In this document: piece by piece, positions 42,863-51,457 of the stretch
Layout: every line of letters starts with the position of its first letter
Position numbering within the stretch: position 1 is the stretch's first letter
Source of the DNA: an uncultured Eubacteriales bacterium
GTDB taxonomy: Bacteria > Bacillota > Clostridia > Oscillospirales > Acutalibacteraceae
DNA: 64,000 nt
NCBI GenBank assembly: GCA_910580045.1
Contig: CAJTXF010000006.1
Coordinates: 1-64,000 of the forward strand
Direction: 5' to 3'
Notes under the pieces: generated by a model
Told to the model about the DNA's origin: nothing
What the model saw: only the letters and a program-made list of their open reading frames with translations
Databases searched by the model: none
Translations under genes and position numbers: made by a program

Positions 42863-43330
42863 TCAATATACCGGTATCTCCCCGGAATAGGATTTGGCTC
42901 TCTCCAAAAGCGGACCCTTTGCGCCTAAAGTGAACGCAATATCGCTGCTGCGGATACATAAGAGCTCAGCTCCGATATTCAGGTCAAGCTGGTGAAGCAA
43001 AAACTCAGTCAGCAGAAGCCTTCCCGACTGCGACACTGTCAGCCAGCCATATCTCCGGCCCTTATAAGGAGTCAGCTCCCCCTCAGGGAAAGTGTATGTA
43101 TCCAGCTTTGGGTTCTCCCGCAGAATATGGCCCAGCTGTGAGGGCGCAAGCAGCCCTTTTCGCGTGACACAGAAGCCGCCGGTAGCCCTCGCGCCGGTGA
43201 AAATGTAGATACGGCCCTCCCGGCAGATTCCATATTCCTCCATGGCCTGCGGGGGCAAAAAGAGCTCTCCGCCCTCCCGGATTCGAGATATTCCGAATAC
43301 AAATTTTCCGCCCTTATTCAACTGCGGCAT
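42863..43330 (-). CDS. Conserved-looking protein of unknown function, possible duplicated AbrB-like fold
   Basis: 155 residues. The sequence seems to hold two similar beta-rich repeats: GELFLPPQAMEEYGICREGRIYI and, later, GRLLLTEFLLHQLDLNIGAELLCI. Each resembles a swapped-hairpin (AbrB/SpoVT-like) strand-turn unit: small residue, LP, helix, lG/nI, G, strand. That similarity is my reading and not a database match. It sits between dgkA and era, where cdd is usual, and AGATGGGGTGA precedes the ATG. Cytoplasmic. Confidence 0.65.
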   Translation of the reverse strand: MPQLNKGGKFVFGISRIREGGELFLPPQAMEEYGICREGRIYIFTGARATGGFCVTRKGLLAPSQLGHILRENPKLDTYTFPEGELTPYKGRRYGWLTVSQSGRLLLTEFLLHQLDLNIGAELLCIRSSDIAFTLGAKGPLLERAKSYSGEIPVY

Positions 43331-43343
43331 AGTTTCACCCCAT

Positions 43344-43823
43344 CTACTTCCCTCGTTTTATCGGTACGGCAAACACCAACAGGCCGCCTGCAACCAGGCT
43401 GATTGCCAGGACAATCAACTTCCAAGGTGCACCGGCTAAGTCCGTCAGCACTTGCCAGAGAGCTGGCCGGGCCAATATGGCAACACCTGCCAAGGCAGCA
43501 AAAGCCGCGCTGAGCACCACGCCTCCTGCTGCTATATCCTTGACAAATCCAATTCGCCAGTCCTGTTTGGGCTCTGTGAAATCACAGAGCTTCTCCACCG
43601 CAGTGTTCAACGCCTCGGCAGCAGTCACCATACCCATTGCCAGCAGCAAGACCGCTAGTTCACCCTGGCTCACTCCAATTTGGAGCGCAAAAAACAGAAC
43701 ATACCCGCAGGTTATGGCGTGTATGCGCATATTCCTCTCAGAGCGCAGGCACAGCCAGACGCCTCGAAAAGCGTCCCGAAAGCTGTGGAACAGTGTCCGC
43801 CTGCCTCTATTCTTCTGGGGCAT
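43344..43823 (-). CDS. dgkA: Diacylglycerol/undecaprenol kinase family protein
   Basis: 159 residues from ATG 43823, inside the ybeY end; longer frames are ybeY shadow. Small integral membrane kinase that phosphorylates undecaprenol (Gram-positive DgkA) or diacylglycerol. The family signature EALNTAVEKLCD near the second helix carries the catalytic acidic residues, and SERNMRIH starts the domain. There are three to four membrane helices; the last 35 residues form an extra hydrophobic helix. It overlaps ybeY by 17 bases. Confidence 0.88.
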   Translation of the reverse strand: MPQKNRGRRTLFHSFRDAFRGVWLCLRSERNMRIHAITCGYVLFFALQIGVSQGELAVLLLAMGMVTAAEALNTAVEKLCDFTEPKQDWRIGFVKDIAAGGVVLSAAFAALAGVAILARPALWQVLTDLAGAPWKLIVLAISLVAGGLLVFAVPIKRGK

Positions 43824-44307
43824 AGCTGCTGCTGGCAGGCAGGCCCAACTCCCGCATGACCCGCTCTTCCTTTTCCCGCATCCGCACCCGGGCAAGACCG
43901 CCCTCCTCATGGTCATAGCCCAACAGATGGAGCATGGAGTGGGCGGTGAGATAGCCAATTTCCCGCTCTAAGCTATGGCTGTAGGCCTTGGCCTGCTCCA
44001 TTGCCCGGGGAACTGAAATGACAATATCACCCAAAATCTTTGCACCAGTCTCGTGGTTCACGTCATAGTGGCCGTTTTCGCCCATGGGGAAGGACAGCAC
44101 GTCCGTAACCGAGTCTTTATCCCGATATTGACGGTTCATCTCGCGAATCTGCTCATTATCTACAAAGCTGACGCTGATTTCCGCAGAGTCGGGGAAGTCC
44201 TCCATCTGCAGGACAGCGTGACAGCAACGGCGAATCAGCATCCGCACCCCGGTTGGCACCCTAATCTGCTTTTGTCGGTTAGAAATGATGACTCTAATCT
44301 TCTCCAT
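43807..44307 (-). CDS. ybeY: Endoribonuclease YbeY (rRNA maturation factor)
   Basis: 166 residues. Zinc-dependent single-strand endoribonuclease for 16S rRNA 3'-end maturation and ribosome quality control. The metal motif HSMLHLLGYDH (H-x3-H-x5-H) is complete, preceded by VTDVLSFPM and LGDIVIS. The ATG at 44307 follows AAAGGA; the 5' extension lies in phoH. It is translationally close to phoH upstream (ends at 44345) and dgkA downstream. Confidence 0.96.
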   Translation of the reverse strand: MEKIRVIISNRQKQIRVPTGVRMLIRRCCHAVLQMEDFPDSAEISVSFVDNEQIREMNRQYRDKDSVTDVLSFPMGENGHYDVNHETGAKILGDIVISVPRAMEQAKAYSHSLEREIGYLTAHSMLHLLGYDHEEGGLARVRMREKEERVMRELGLPASSSYAPEE

Positions 44308-44344
44308 TATAACGCATTCCTTTCTGTTGGAATCTCGCCCCGGC

Positions 44345-45313
44345 TCAAGAGTTGGGCTTGGCCCGGCTGGCCCGCTCATAGGCCCTGATAATGTCCTGCA
44401 CCAGCTTATGGCGCACAACGTCCTTTTCGGTAAAACGGAAAACGGCAATATCATCCACACCCCGCAGCACCCGCACAGCCTCTTTCAGGCCGCTGCGCTT
44501 TCCGTCAGGCAAATCAATTTGGGTAATATCCCCGGTAATCACCATTTTCGAGTTAAAGCCCAGCCGGGTGAGAAACATTTTCATTTGCTCCCCTGTGGTG
44601 TTCTGGGCCTCGTCCAGGATGATGAAGCTGTCGTCCAGTGTACGGCCGCGCATATAGGCCAAGGGGGCTACCTCAATATTCCCCCTCTCCACATAGCGCT
44701 GATAGGTCTCCGCGCCCAGCATATCAAAAAGCGCGTCATACAGAGGCCGCAGGTAGGGATCCACCTTCTGCTGCAAATCCCCGGGAAGGAAGCCTAGCTT
44801 CTCCCCCGCCTCTACCGCTGGACGGGTGAGGATAATCCTGTTTACCTGCTGGGCACGAAAAGCCGTGACCGCCATGGCCACTGCCAGGTAAGTTTTCCCT
44901 GTGCCTGCAGGCCCCACGCCAATGGTGATGGTGTTCTCCTTGATATTGTCGCAGTAAGTCCGCTGGCCCACGGTCTTGGGCTTGATGGGTTTTCCCTTGC
45001 TGGTGACGCAGATACAGTCCCCGGCCAGGGAGGTAATCATCTTCTGCTCACTGTCCTCCGCCACCATGCGCATACAATACCGCACATTCTGCTCGCTGAG
45101 GGTCTCGCCTCCGCCAATCAGCGTGACCAGGCTGCGCACTGCTCGAGCGGCCCTATCCACCTGCTCCGCATCCTCACCGGAAATTTTCAGCTCAGAGTCC
45201 CGAAATACCAGCGCCACACCATATTCCTGCTCAATCAGCCGCATATTGCTGTCAAAGCTACCAAACAATTCCGCGGCCTGTTCCATTCTGTCCAAACTAA
45301 TTCTCTGTTCCAA
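44345..45313 (-). CDS. phoH: PhoH-like ATPase (PhoL)
   Basis: 322 residues from a TTG start with AAAGGA six bases upstream; the longer frame starts in the intergenic region without a binding site. P-loop ATPase: Walker A GPAGTGKT, Walker B FIILDEAQN, and TRPAVEAGEKLGFLPGD, all standard for the PhoH family. A KH-like N-terminal domain covers about 1-100. It is linked to YbeY in rRNA metabolism across bacteria. Confidence 0.95.
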   Translation of the reverse strand: MEQRISLDRMEQAAELFGSFDSNMRLIEQEYGVALVFRDSELKISGEDAEQVDRAARAVRSLVTLIGGGETLSEQNVRYCMRMVAEDSEQKMITSLAGDCICVTSKGKPIKPKTVGQRTYCDNIKENTITIGVGPAGTGKTYLAVAMAVTAFRAQQVNRIILTRPAVEAGEKLGFLPGDLQQKVDPYLRPLYDALFDMLGAETYQRYVERGNIEVAPLAYMRGRTLDDSFIILDEAQNTTGEQMKMFLTRLGFNSKMVITGDITQIDLPDGKRSGLKEAVRVLRGVDDIAVFRFTEKDVVRHKLVQDIIRAYERASRAKPNS

Positions 45314-45491
45314 TTTTATCCTTTCACCCGCCAGCGCTGTATGCTGTGTCTGCCTGTCGCGGCAGGTTTTCCTGAAAATATTCCACTCCCATTTTATTGG
45401 GGAGCTTCCACCGCTATTATACCATAAAACCCCTGAAATGTTCAACCCCAAACTTTATGAAATTTCTTTGAAAATTTCAAAATTTGTATAC

Positions 45492-46694
45492 CTATTCTAC
45501 AGTGATGATTCTCTCCACCCCAATATCCTCCAGACAGCGGCTTTTTGCGCTAAGGATGCACATCCCGTCAGCAAACACAAATTCCAGCTCCTCCTGCTTC
45601 ACGCTTCCTCCCTCCGGGAGAGCGGCTTTCTGGGCTTCCCGCAACTTGAGCAGTGCTGCTGTTCTCAGCTCTTCCTCGCTCAGCGTCCGCTCCACCCCAG
45701 TCAGGAAGACTGTTACCTCCTGCTGAAACCCCAGCGGCAGTTCCACCCCCAGCAGCGTCAGCCGGTTTGCCTCCCGATAGGTCTTCACCTGCCCTTCCGG
45801 CTTGGACCAAAGCCCCAGGGGGATGCGCAGCCCGAACAGCTCTGCCCAGCGGGCTGTCTGCCGCCCGGACTCCACCCACTCCGTCTGCTGGGCGCTGACC
45901 TGCACTGTAAACTCCCGGTATGTCTCCGCAATGATTTGCCCCCGGGCTGGCCCCACCTGCCGGAAGGGCTCAAGGGGCTGGGCGGCATAGGGGTCAGGCG
46001 CCTCCTGGTAGAGACCGGCAATCAGCAGCTGTCCCTGGGTCACTGTATCTCCCAAAGCTACCTCTGGCCTTCCCTGCTGGGCAACAATCTCCACCACCTG
46101 CCCCTCACGGCCTGCGACAATATTGGACAGCTCCTGTTTATCCTCCAGAGCTGGGGTACCAGCCCCCTCTTTCAGTGCTATTTCTACAAAACAGCCGTCT
46201 GTATTGACATTCGCCCAGCTCAGCCCCGGCAGCTGGTTCAGGATGCCATAGCTGGCATTTTTAGGGGAGAAATCTGATTTTCTCGCCCCCACAAACACGC
46301 CATAGGCCTGGGCCGCACGGCGAATCTCCGCAGGTGTGGCCCCTGTCTCCCCGCCTGTTACGCTGACCCCCCAAATAAACCCTGAGAGGAACACATACAG
46401 CGCTGCCCCTGCAGCTGCGCCCAGAAGCAGGCTTTTCCGCTTTTGCACCCGCAGCAGCTGGAAGGGCAGCCCTGCTTTTCCCAGGTTTTTTGTCCGGACC
46501 TGGCACCGGCGGACAATCGGCCGAAGCCTTTTATACTCCCGCGGCTTGATTCGCGCCACAGGCCTTCCCTGCCTGCGGTCAAATCCCCACAGATTGAATC
46601 CCTGTTTGGCCGCCATAGTAAACAGCCTGCTCCCATCTCCATATACCTCAAACTCCACATATCCTGACAGCAAATGAAAGATTTTTTCCAGCAT
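45492..46694 (-). CDS. yqfD: Sporulation membrane protein YqfD
   Basis: 400 residues from ATG 46694, eight bases after GGAGG. In Bacillus, YqfD is a mother-cell (SigE) protein needed for forespore engulfment-stage development. One membrane helix (about 88-106, LLLGAAAGAALYVFLSGFIWGV), then an extracytoplasmic POTRA-like domain starting VSVTGGETGATPAEIRRAA. The C-terminal half includes a KSDFSP-type motif and a VVEIVAQQGRPEVALGD stretch. The binding site overlaps the yqfC end. Confidence 0.93.
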   Translation of the reverse strand: MLEKIFHLLSGYVEFEVYGDGSRLFTMAAKQGFNLWGFDRRQGRPVARIKPREYKRLRPIVRRCQVRTKNLGKAGLPFQLLRVQKRKSLLLGAAAGAALYVFLSGFIWGVSVTGGETGATPAEIRRAAQAYGVFVGARKSDFSPKNASYGILNQLPGLSWANVNTDGCFVEIALKEGAGTPALEDKQELSNIVAGREGQVVEIVAQQGRPEVALGDTVTQGQLLIAGLYQEAPDPYAAQPLEPFRQVGPARGQIIAETYREFTVQVSAQQTEWVESGRQTARWAELFGLRIPLGLWSKPEGQVKTYREANRLTLLGVELPLGFQQEVTVFLTGVERTLSEEELRTAALLKLREAQKAALPEGGSVKQEELEFVFADGMCILSAKSRCLEDIGVERIITVE

Positions 46695-46708
46695 ACACAG
46701 CGCCTCCG

Positions 46709-47011
46709 TCAATAGGTGTATTCCACCGCAGCAATGGTCCCCTGTATCACAGCAGAGTTCTCTGTCAGGCTAGCCAGCCGCAGGCCTCTGCCGCTGATGC
46801 ACACTGTCAGCCTGCCTGTGCGCAGGATGACCCGCTCCTCATCATAGTCCATCACGCCGTCGCAGCCGTCCACTACAGCGCAGCGGTTGCCTGTGATAGA
46901 AATCACCGCGCCGCCGCTCCCTCGCATCTCCATTCCCAGTGCCCCCTTCCCCGAATCAGTTACCAGACATTTTATGCCTCTTTGGGCGAATGTATCCCTT
47001 TGGGCAGGCAT
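46709..47011 (-). CDS. yqfC: YabP/YqfC family sporulation protein
   Basis: 100 residues in the long frame. The last 74 residues are a clear YqfC domain (ISITGNRCAVVDGCDGVMDYDEERVIL, GLRLASLTENSAVIQGTI). The first 26 residues look unlike the family, and no ribosome binding site precedes the first ATG; a better supported start is 46933, behind GGGGGC. A repeat end (ATAGTAAACACGC) begins three bases upstream of the long frame, so the 5' end may have been rebuilt by an element. It precedes yqfD with an overlap. Confidence 0.85.
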   Translation of the reverse strand: MPAQRDTFAQRGIKCLVTDSGKGALGMEMRGSGGAVISITGNRCAVVDGCDGVMDYDEERVILRTGRLTVCISGRGLRLASLTENSAVIQGTIAAVEYTY

Positions 47012-47013
47012 AT

Positions 47014-47100
47014 ATAGTAAACACGCTGGAAATCCGCAGCGCCGGTTTTCAAGTCAGTCCGCCCGCTCAAGATAAGCGTGGGGGTTCTTTATGACAGGCT
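47014..47100. repeat. Partial palindromic-element end near yqfC
   Basis: ATAGTAAACACGC (47014-47026) matches the ends of the elements at 7794 and 13728, and CGGTTTTCAAG resembles their inner arm. The right end is not recognisable, so this is a remnant. Confidence 0.45.
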
Positions 47101-47140
47101 GACTATAATCCGCATAAGCAGTGCATGAAGGAGTCTTTCT

Positions 47141-48250
47141 ATGGATATTTCTCTCGTAAAACGCCCTTTGCCAGCTTTTCTCTGTACCGGGGGCTTTCTG
47201 TTGTGTCTGGCGGCGCTGCTGCTTTTCCCGGACGCTGTGCGCACCAGCACTGCCTCTGGAATTGGCTACTGCCTATCCGTGCTGGCCCCCTCTCTCTTCC
47301 CTTTTATGGCCCTGTCCTCATTCGCGGTAAATTCTCCTGCCTCCCAGGTGCTGGGGAGGCCTCTGGGGCCGGTAACCCACTGGGTATTCCGCCTGCCCGG
47401 CTGTTGTGCTCTGCCTATCCTGATGAGCTTTATTGGTGGTTACCCAGCAGGAGCCCGGGGAGTATCCCTGCTGCTGGAGCAGGGGCGGATTACCCGCTCC
47501 CAGGCAGGACGAATGATGCTCTTCTGTGTCAACCCTGGCCTGGCCTTTGTCGTGAGCTTTCTGGGAGCCGGTGTGCTGGGCAGTGTCCGGCTGGGCTGGC
47601 TGCTCTTCCTGGCTGTGACAGCCTCAGGGCTGGTGCTGGGGATTCTTACCGCTCTGCCCATACCTGTTCCTGAAAAAGAGCCAGACCCTGTCCCCAACTC
47701 CCACAGCGGAGCCCTGATGCGCTCAGTCACGGACTCTGCCCGCAGTGTGTTAATCATGAGCGCCTGCGTCATCCTGTTCTCCGTACTGACAGCAGTGCTC
47801 CACGGCTGCGGCGCGTTCCAGTGGGCGGTCAGGCTGCTGAGCCGGACGGGCATCTTCAACTCCATGGAGTGGGCGGCTGTGCTGTCCTTTTTGATAGAGG
47901 TCACAGGCGGAGTGGGCGACGCGGCAGAGCTCTCGGTGGGTGCGGGATTTTACGCCTTTGGTCTGGCCTTTGGGGGCGCGTGTGTGCATATGCAGGTACT
48001 GGCCCTTTTCCCACGTCCGCCTATAGGGATAGGGCGCTTCCTGGCCAGCCGTCTTGTCCACGGTTTTCTGGCTGCTGGTACATTTTGGGCAATGTGCCGC
48101 CTGCTGCCCAGCAGGATAATCCCGGCATCCGCGCCAATCGCGGCGGCGGGGGTCCAGGCTTTTTCAGGGAGCTTCTTGGGCGGGGCCTCTTTGCTGATGA
48201 TGTGCGCCGCTTTCCTGCTGATTACCCAGGAGGAAAAAGGGAAAGGGTAA
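47141..48250 (+). CDS. ylbJ: Sporulation integral membrane protein YlbJ-like
   Basis: 369 residues with about eight membrane helices. Family signatures: SFIGGYPAGARGV near residue 100 and FCVNPGLAFVVSF, the gate/nucleoside-recognition fold seen in YlbJ, a SigE-regulated protein needed for spore cortex formation in Bacillus. AAGGAG precedes the ATG at 47141. A possible -10 (TATAAT, 47104-47109) lies upstream. It is divergent from yqfC. Confidence 0.88.
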   Translation: MDISLVKRPLPAFLCTGGFLLCLAALLLFPDAVRTSTASGIGYCLSVLAPSLFPFMALSSFAVNSPASQVLGRPLGPVTHWVFRLPGCCALPILMSFIGGYPAGARGVSLLLEQGRITRSQAGRMMLFCVNPGLAFVVSFLGAGVLGSVRLGWLLFLAVTASGLVLGILTALPIPVPEKEPDPVPNSHSGALMRSVTDSARSVLIMSACVILFSVLTAVLHGCGAFQWAVRLLSRTGIFNSMEWAAVLSFLIEVTGGVGDAAELSVGAGFYAFGLAFGGACVHMQVLALFPRPPIGIGRFLASRLVHGFLAAGTFWAMCRLLPSRIIPASAPIAAAGVQAFSGSFLGGASLLMMCAAFLLITQEEKGKG

Positions 48251-48274
48251 TCTTTTCTCTTCGCGCCCCCTGGC

Positions 48275-48303
48275 TTGCATTCCCCACGGAAATGGTGTAT
48301 ACT
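48275..48303 (+). promoter_or_regulatory. Promoter of the 75-residue Cys protein gene
   Basis: TTGCAT (48275-48280), 17-base spacer, TATACT (48298-48303), just before the start. Confidence 0.65.
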
Positions 48304-48320
48304 ACACCCAGGTGATGCAA

Positions 48321-48548
48321 ATGTTTAAGAAAAAGCAGGCTCTGCCCTTTGGCCGTTCTGTTCCGCCAGACTGCTCCTACTGCTTCCACAACGGCATTCC
48401 TGTCGGGGAGCCTATCTGTACCCTGGGCCGCAGGCCGGACAGCCAGGGCAGATGCCCAAAGTACCTCTATAATCCTCTGCTTCGCGAGCCCCGCCCCGCG
48501 CCTAATTTCAATCCGGGCGGCTTTGACCCAGAGGACTTCAAGCTCTAA
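48321..48548 (+). CDS. Small Cys-rich protein, probable zinc binder
   Basis: 75 residues from the ATG behind AGGTGA. Conserved-looking features: LPFGRSVPPDCSYCFHNG, CTLGR and GRCPKYLYNPLLREPRPAP, with four cysteines (CxxC plus two) suited to a zinc site, and a Pro-rich end FDPEDFKL. I know similar small proteins from related Clostridia but no function. It has its own promoter and terminator. Confidence 0.8.
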   Translation: MFKKKQALPFGRSVPPDCSYCFHNGIPVGEPICTLGRRPDSQGRCPKYLYNPLLREPRPAPNFNPGGFDPEDFKL

Positions 48549-48560
48549 TAACCACATCAA

Positions 48561-48593
48561 AAAGACCGCCTGCCCACTGGGCAAGCGGCCTTT
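48561..48593. terminator. Bidirectional terminator
   Basis: Hairpin AAAGACCGCCTGCCC / GGGCAAGCGGCCTTT between convergent genes. Confidence 0.75.
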
Positions 48594-48615
48594 CCCTTCG
48601 CACACTTCTTTTTCG

Positions 48616-49044
48616 TCAGGCCTGCAGGTGAATCTCATGTCGGGTCCCGTGGGAGAGCAGGAGGCCGTCTGTCAAATCTATCCGGAGAATACAGGTATTC
48701 TCATCCTCAAAATTGTTGTGGCCATTGTCAATCCACGACGCAAAGACCTGCCGCATTTTTGCCGCCACGCTCCGGTTCTCTTCCCGGGCAAACCAGCCCA
48801 TATTTACCGCCCTGCCATGGGCTGTGAACCAATCCCCTGCTATGGCCACCACCGGGTTTTGCCGAATCTGCTCCATCTTTCCGGAAAGTCCGTACGTCAG
48901 CACGTAGAAGGAGCCGTCCTCATAAAAACTGTTCACTGTACGCACATAGGGGGTGTTCCCCACTGCTGTGGCCAGGGAAACCAGACAGTCGCGGCCAAAA
49001 CGCTCCACCATCAGCTTCTCTGCGTCATTGGGCAATTTCGCCAT
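48616..49044 (-). CDS. Pyridoxamine 5'-phosphate oxidase-family (FMN-binding split barrel) protein
   Basis: 142 residues from ATG 49044, behind AGGAGAGG; the longer frame overlaps the upstream gene. Split-barrel flavin fold: CLVSLATAVGNTPYVRTVNSFYEDGSFYVLTY and NPVVAIAGDWFTAHGRAVNMG. Members include flavin reductases, heme-binding and antibiotic-inactivating proteins; true PdxH function is unlikely because of the short length. It follows a membrane protein by 25 bases. Confidence 0.85.
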   Translation of the reverse strand: MAKLPNDAEKLMVERFGRDCLVSLATAVGNTPYVRTVNSFYEDGSFYVLTYGLSGKMEQIRQNPVVAIAGDWFTAHGRAVNMGWFAREENRSVAAKMRQVFASWIDNGHNNFEDENTCILRIDLTDGLLLSHGTRHEIHLQA

Positions 49045-49069
49045 TCCCGTTTCCTCTCCTTTTTCATCA

Positions 49070-49543
49070 TTATGATTGCTTAACCTCCTGCCTGTGCCGC
49101 AGATGAATCCCAATGTGCCCAATGCCCAGCACAACAGCCGCACCGGCAAGCCAAATCACCCGGCCGTATATGCTCAGCAGCAGGAATGCCGCCACTGGCA
49201 GAACCGCTCCAGGCACTGGGATGCCCAGCAGGCTGCCATAGAAGCTCCCCATGGTTTTCGGCCCGCGAAAATACCGCACCCACCAGAGCTCATACAGTAC
49301 CATGGCGCCAAAGGATGCAGCCAGCCACAGGCTCCAAGGAGACCAGGGCCGTGGATTCAAATCCTTAAAAATCAGCGCACAGCAGGTAACGCCTATCTCA
49401 CCCAGCCGTTCCAGCGCCTGCATAACCCGGCTCTCACTTTCAGCACTGTACCCAGCCGGCCGGTTCCGGGCCCACAGAATATTGGGCACAAACAGCATGA
49501 CCAGGTAGACTGCGCCCGTATAGGAGAATCCCAGATGCCCCAT
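49070..49543 (-). CDS. Four-helix membrane protein of unknown function
   Basis: 157 residues. Hydrophobic segments at about 8-24, 47-60, 68-88, 105-123 and 127-147 suggest four to five helices with a cytoplasmic charged tail (RHRQEVKQS). A PRPWSPWSLWLAASFGAMVLYELWWVRYF block is distinctive but unassigned. It lies between the SLH surface protein and the flavin-type protein, all on the minus strand. Confidence 0.7.
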   Translation of the reverse strand: MGHLGFSYTGAVYLVMLFVPNILWARNRPAGYSAESESRVMQALERLGEIGVTCCALIFKDLNPRPWSPWSLWLAASFGAMVLYELWWVRYFRGPKTMGSFYGSLLGIPVPGAVLPVAAFLLLSIYGRVIWLAGAAVVLGIGHIGIHLRHRQEVKQS

Positions 49544-49558
49544 TCTTCCCGCTCCTGT

Positions 49559-51217
49559 CTACTTAAAGTACAGAACATTATTCAGCATCCGGCTCTGGGG
49601 GCCATAAAGCCACTGGCCATTCACATACAAATTCGTAGAGCCGCCGCCGTCCAGGTTTACAGCGGACTCGCAGCCCATCGCGGCCATAATGTCCGACAGC
49701 GCGGCCAGGCTTGCCTCCGCTGTCAGAATAATCAGCCGGCCATCATACCGCACGCCAATGCACACACGCCGCACACCGCCGCCGGAGGGCACCAGCCCAT
49801 AGCCTTCCGCACTGTAAGTAGAGGCGTTCCCGTAGGGGCGGCCATACTCTACAATTTTAGGCCCAGTACCCAGAGAGACTTCAATATCCTGTACGCTGGA
49901 CCCCTCATAGTTTACACCTATGTCCAGCGACGCCCCTACAGTGATATTCGCCTCAAACTTATCATTCCTGGGGGTGCGCAGGGCCAGCACATAGCCCTCC
50001 CCCTTTTTGGGGATGGCCACATCCCGGTCCCGGTAGACCGCTGTTACCGTGCCGCTGGCGTCAACCACCGCCGCGAACCCGGGGGAAAAGCCCAGGCTGT
50101 TCCCCCAGTAACTGGTGAAGATGACACGGCTCTTGTCCCCCGCCCCAGGCAGACGGTTAACCACCAGGGAAGGTACTGACAGGAACTCCCCGTTCACTGC
50201 TGTCAGATCCGCCTGTACACGGGTGGAAAAGTTTTCCACCGAGAAGTTCCCGGCAGAATCCATTACAATAGCGGATTTCGCGGGCGCAAAAACGTCATAG
50301 ATGGTGACAATCTGCCCATTGGCAACGATGGTGCCCAAGGCGTCATAGGTATTCATATCAAAAAATGCCGCGTTAACACAAATCTTCGCCCCTGTTCGGC
50401 TGACCAGCGAGCGCACACTCTCGCTGCCTCTGGCGCGGTCATTGCCCATTGCCACACCAGTGGTAAACTTGGAAGGGTCAAACTCCACCGCGGCGATAGA
50501 GGTGCCATACATACGTTTACGGATAATCCTGTAATCAGGCGCCCGGGATTTGGTCAGCAGATTATAGAGCACCAGCGCCGCCTCGGCCCGGGTGGCCGTA
50601 CCCTTAGGGACAAAGCGCATACCGCCCCGGCTGGAGATGATTCCCGCCCGTTGGCAGGCGGTCACACTGGCCTTGGCATATTCGTCAATGGAATTATAGT
50701 CCAAAAACATCATGGGCCCTTGGGTCTGGGGCAGCTCCAGGCCCATGGCCCTGGCATAGCTTGACACCATCACAGCAATGTCCTGGCGGGTCACCTTTCG
50801 GTCAGGACTGAATTTTCCCCCGCCGGTACCGGCAATGACCCCAGCCTCGCTGGACCAGTTAATAAAGCGGCTGGCCCAATGGCTTTTAGGCACATCAGAA
50901 AAAGGGGTATTATAGGAGTATGCATCCAATTCGCCTTTGCTGAGGGCGCATTTGGAGAGCATGGTTGCGAACTCCGCCCGGGTCAGCAGGCCGCTGGGGT
51001 TGAAGCGTCCACCACCCACACCGCTGACAATGTCCCTGTTCGCCATCTCATTGACAGCCACTGAGTACCAAGCCCCGTTGGGTACGTCAGAAAAGGTGGC
51101 CGCGCTGGCGCAGAAGGGCAGCGCTGTACAGCACAATACCACTGCCAATATCAGGCTGCAAGTGCGAATCAGGAGACTGTGGGGCTTGTTTTTCCAGTTT
51201 CGTGAGAAGTTGCGCAC
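49559..51217 (-). CDS. Secreted SLH-domain protein with phosphodiester glycosidase (NAGPA) domain
   Basis: 552 residues, probable GTG start ten bases after TTGGAG. A signal peptide ends around CASAATF. Three S-layer homology repeats (about 40-220: FSDVPNGAWYSVAVNEMA, TRAEFATML, FSPDRKVTRQDIAVMVS) bind secondary wall polymers. The C-terminal half is a NAGPA-type domain with the catalytic-site block VNLDGGGSTNLYVNG. NAGPA domains remove N-acetylglucosamine-1-phosphate from phosphodiesters, so it may act on wall teichoic acid-like polymers or exopolysaccharides. Promoter at 51263-51291. Confidence 0.9.
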   Translation of the reverse strand: MRNFSRNWKNKPHSLLIRTCSLILAVVLCCTALPFCASAATFSDVPNGAWYSVAVNEMANRDIVSGVGGGRFNPSGLLTRAEFATMLSKCALSKGELDAYSYNTPFSDVPKSHWASRFINWSSEAGVIAGTGGGKFSPDRKVTRQDIAVMVSSYARAMGLELPQTQGPMMFLDYNSIDEYAKASVTACQRAGIISSRGGMRFVPKGTATRAEAALVLYNLLTKSRAPDYRIIRKRMYGTSIAAVEFDPSKFTTGVAMGNDRARGSESVRSLVSRTGAKICVNAAFFDMNTYDALGTIVANGQIVTIYDVFAPAKSAIVMDSAGNFSVENFSTRVQADLTAVNGEFLSVPSLVVNRLPGAGDKSRVIFTSYWGNSLGFSPGFAAVVDASGTVTAVYRDRDVAIPKKGEGYVLALRTPRNDKFEANITVGASLDIGVNYEGSSVQDIEVSLGTGPKIVEYGRPYGNASTYSAEGYGLVPSGGGVRRVCIGVRYDGRLIILTAEASLAALSDIMAAMGCESAVNLDGGGSTNLYVNGQWLYGPQSRMLNNVLYFK

Positions 51218-51262
51218 GGTGAAATCGCTCCAATCTTGTAAAAAAGTGTTGTTTTGTAACAA

Positions 51263-51291
51263 TATTGTAACATATCAGGGAGGCGATGTCA
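51263..51291 (-). promoter_or_regulatory. Promoter of the SLH-NAGPA gene
   Basis: Minus strand TTGACA (51286-51291), 17-base spacer, TACAAT (51263-51268). The -10 lies within TGTTACAAT-ATTGTTACA, a direct TGTTACA repeat with a central ACAATATTGT palindrome, possibly a regulator site. Confidence 0.7.
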
Positions 51292-51457
51292 AGGTCAAGC
51301 CTTCTGACAGTACACTTCCAAAATTTACGCTAAAAAAGGAATATCTTCAAATCATTTCGAAAAGTATTTGCTTTTTCACCCAAAATACGCTAATATAATT
51401 ATAGTTGCGGCTGGCTTTCAGCTTTGCCGCGGCAAAAACACTAGGAGGGTTTTACCT

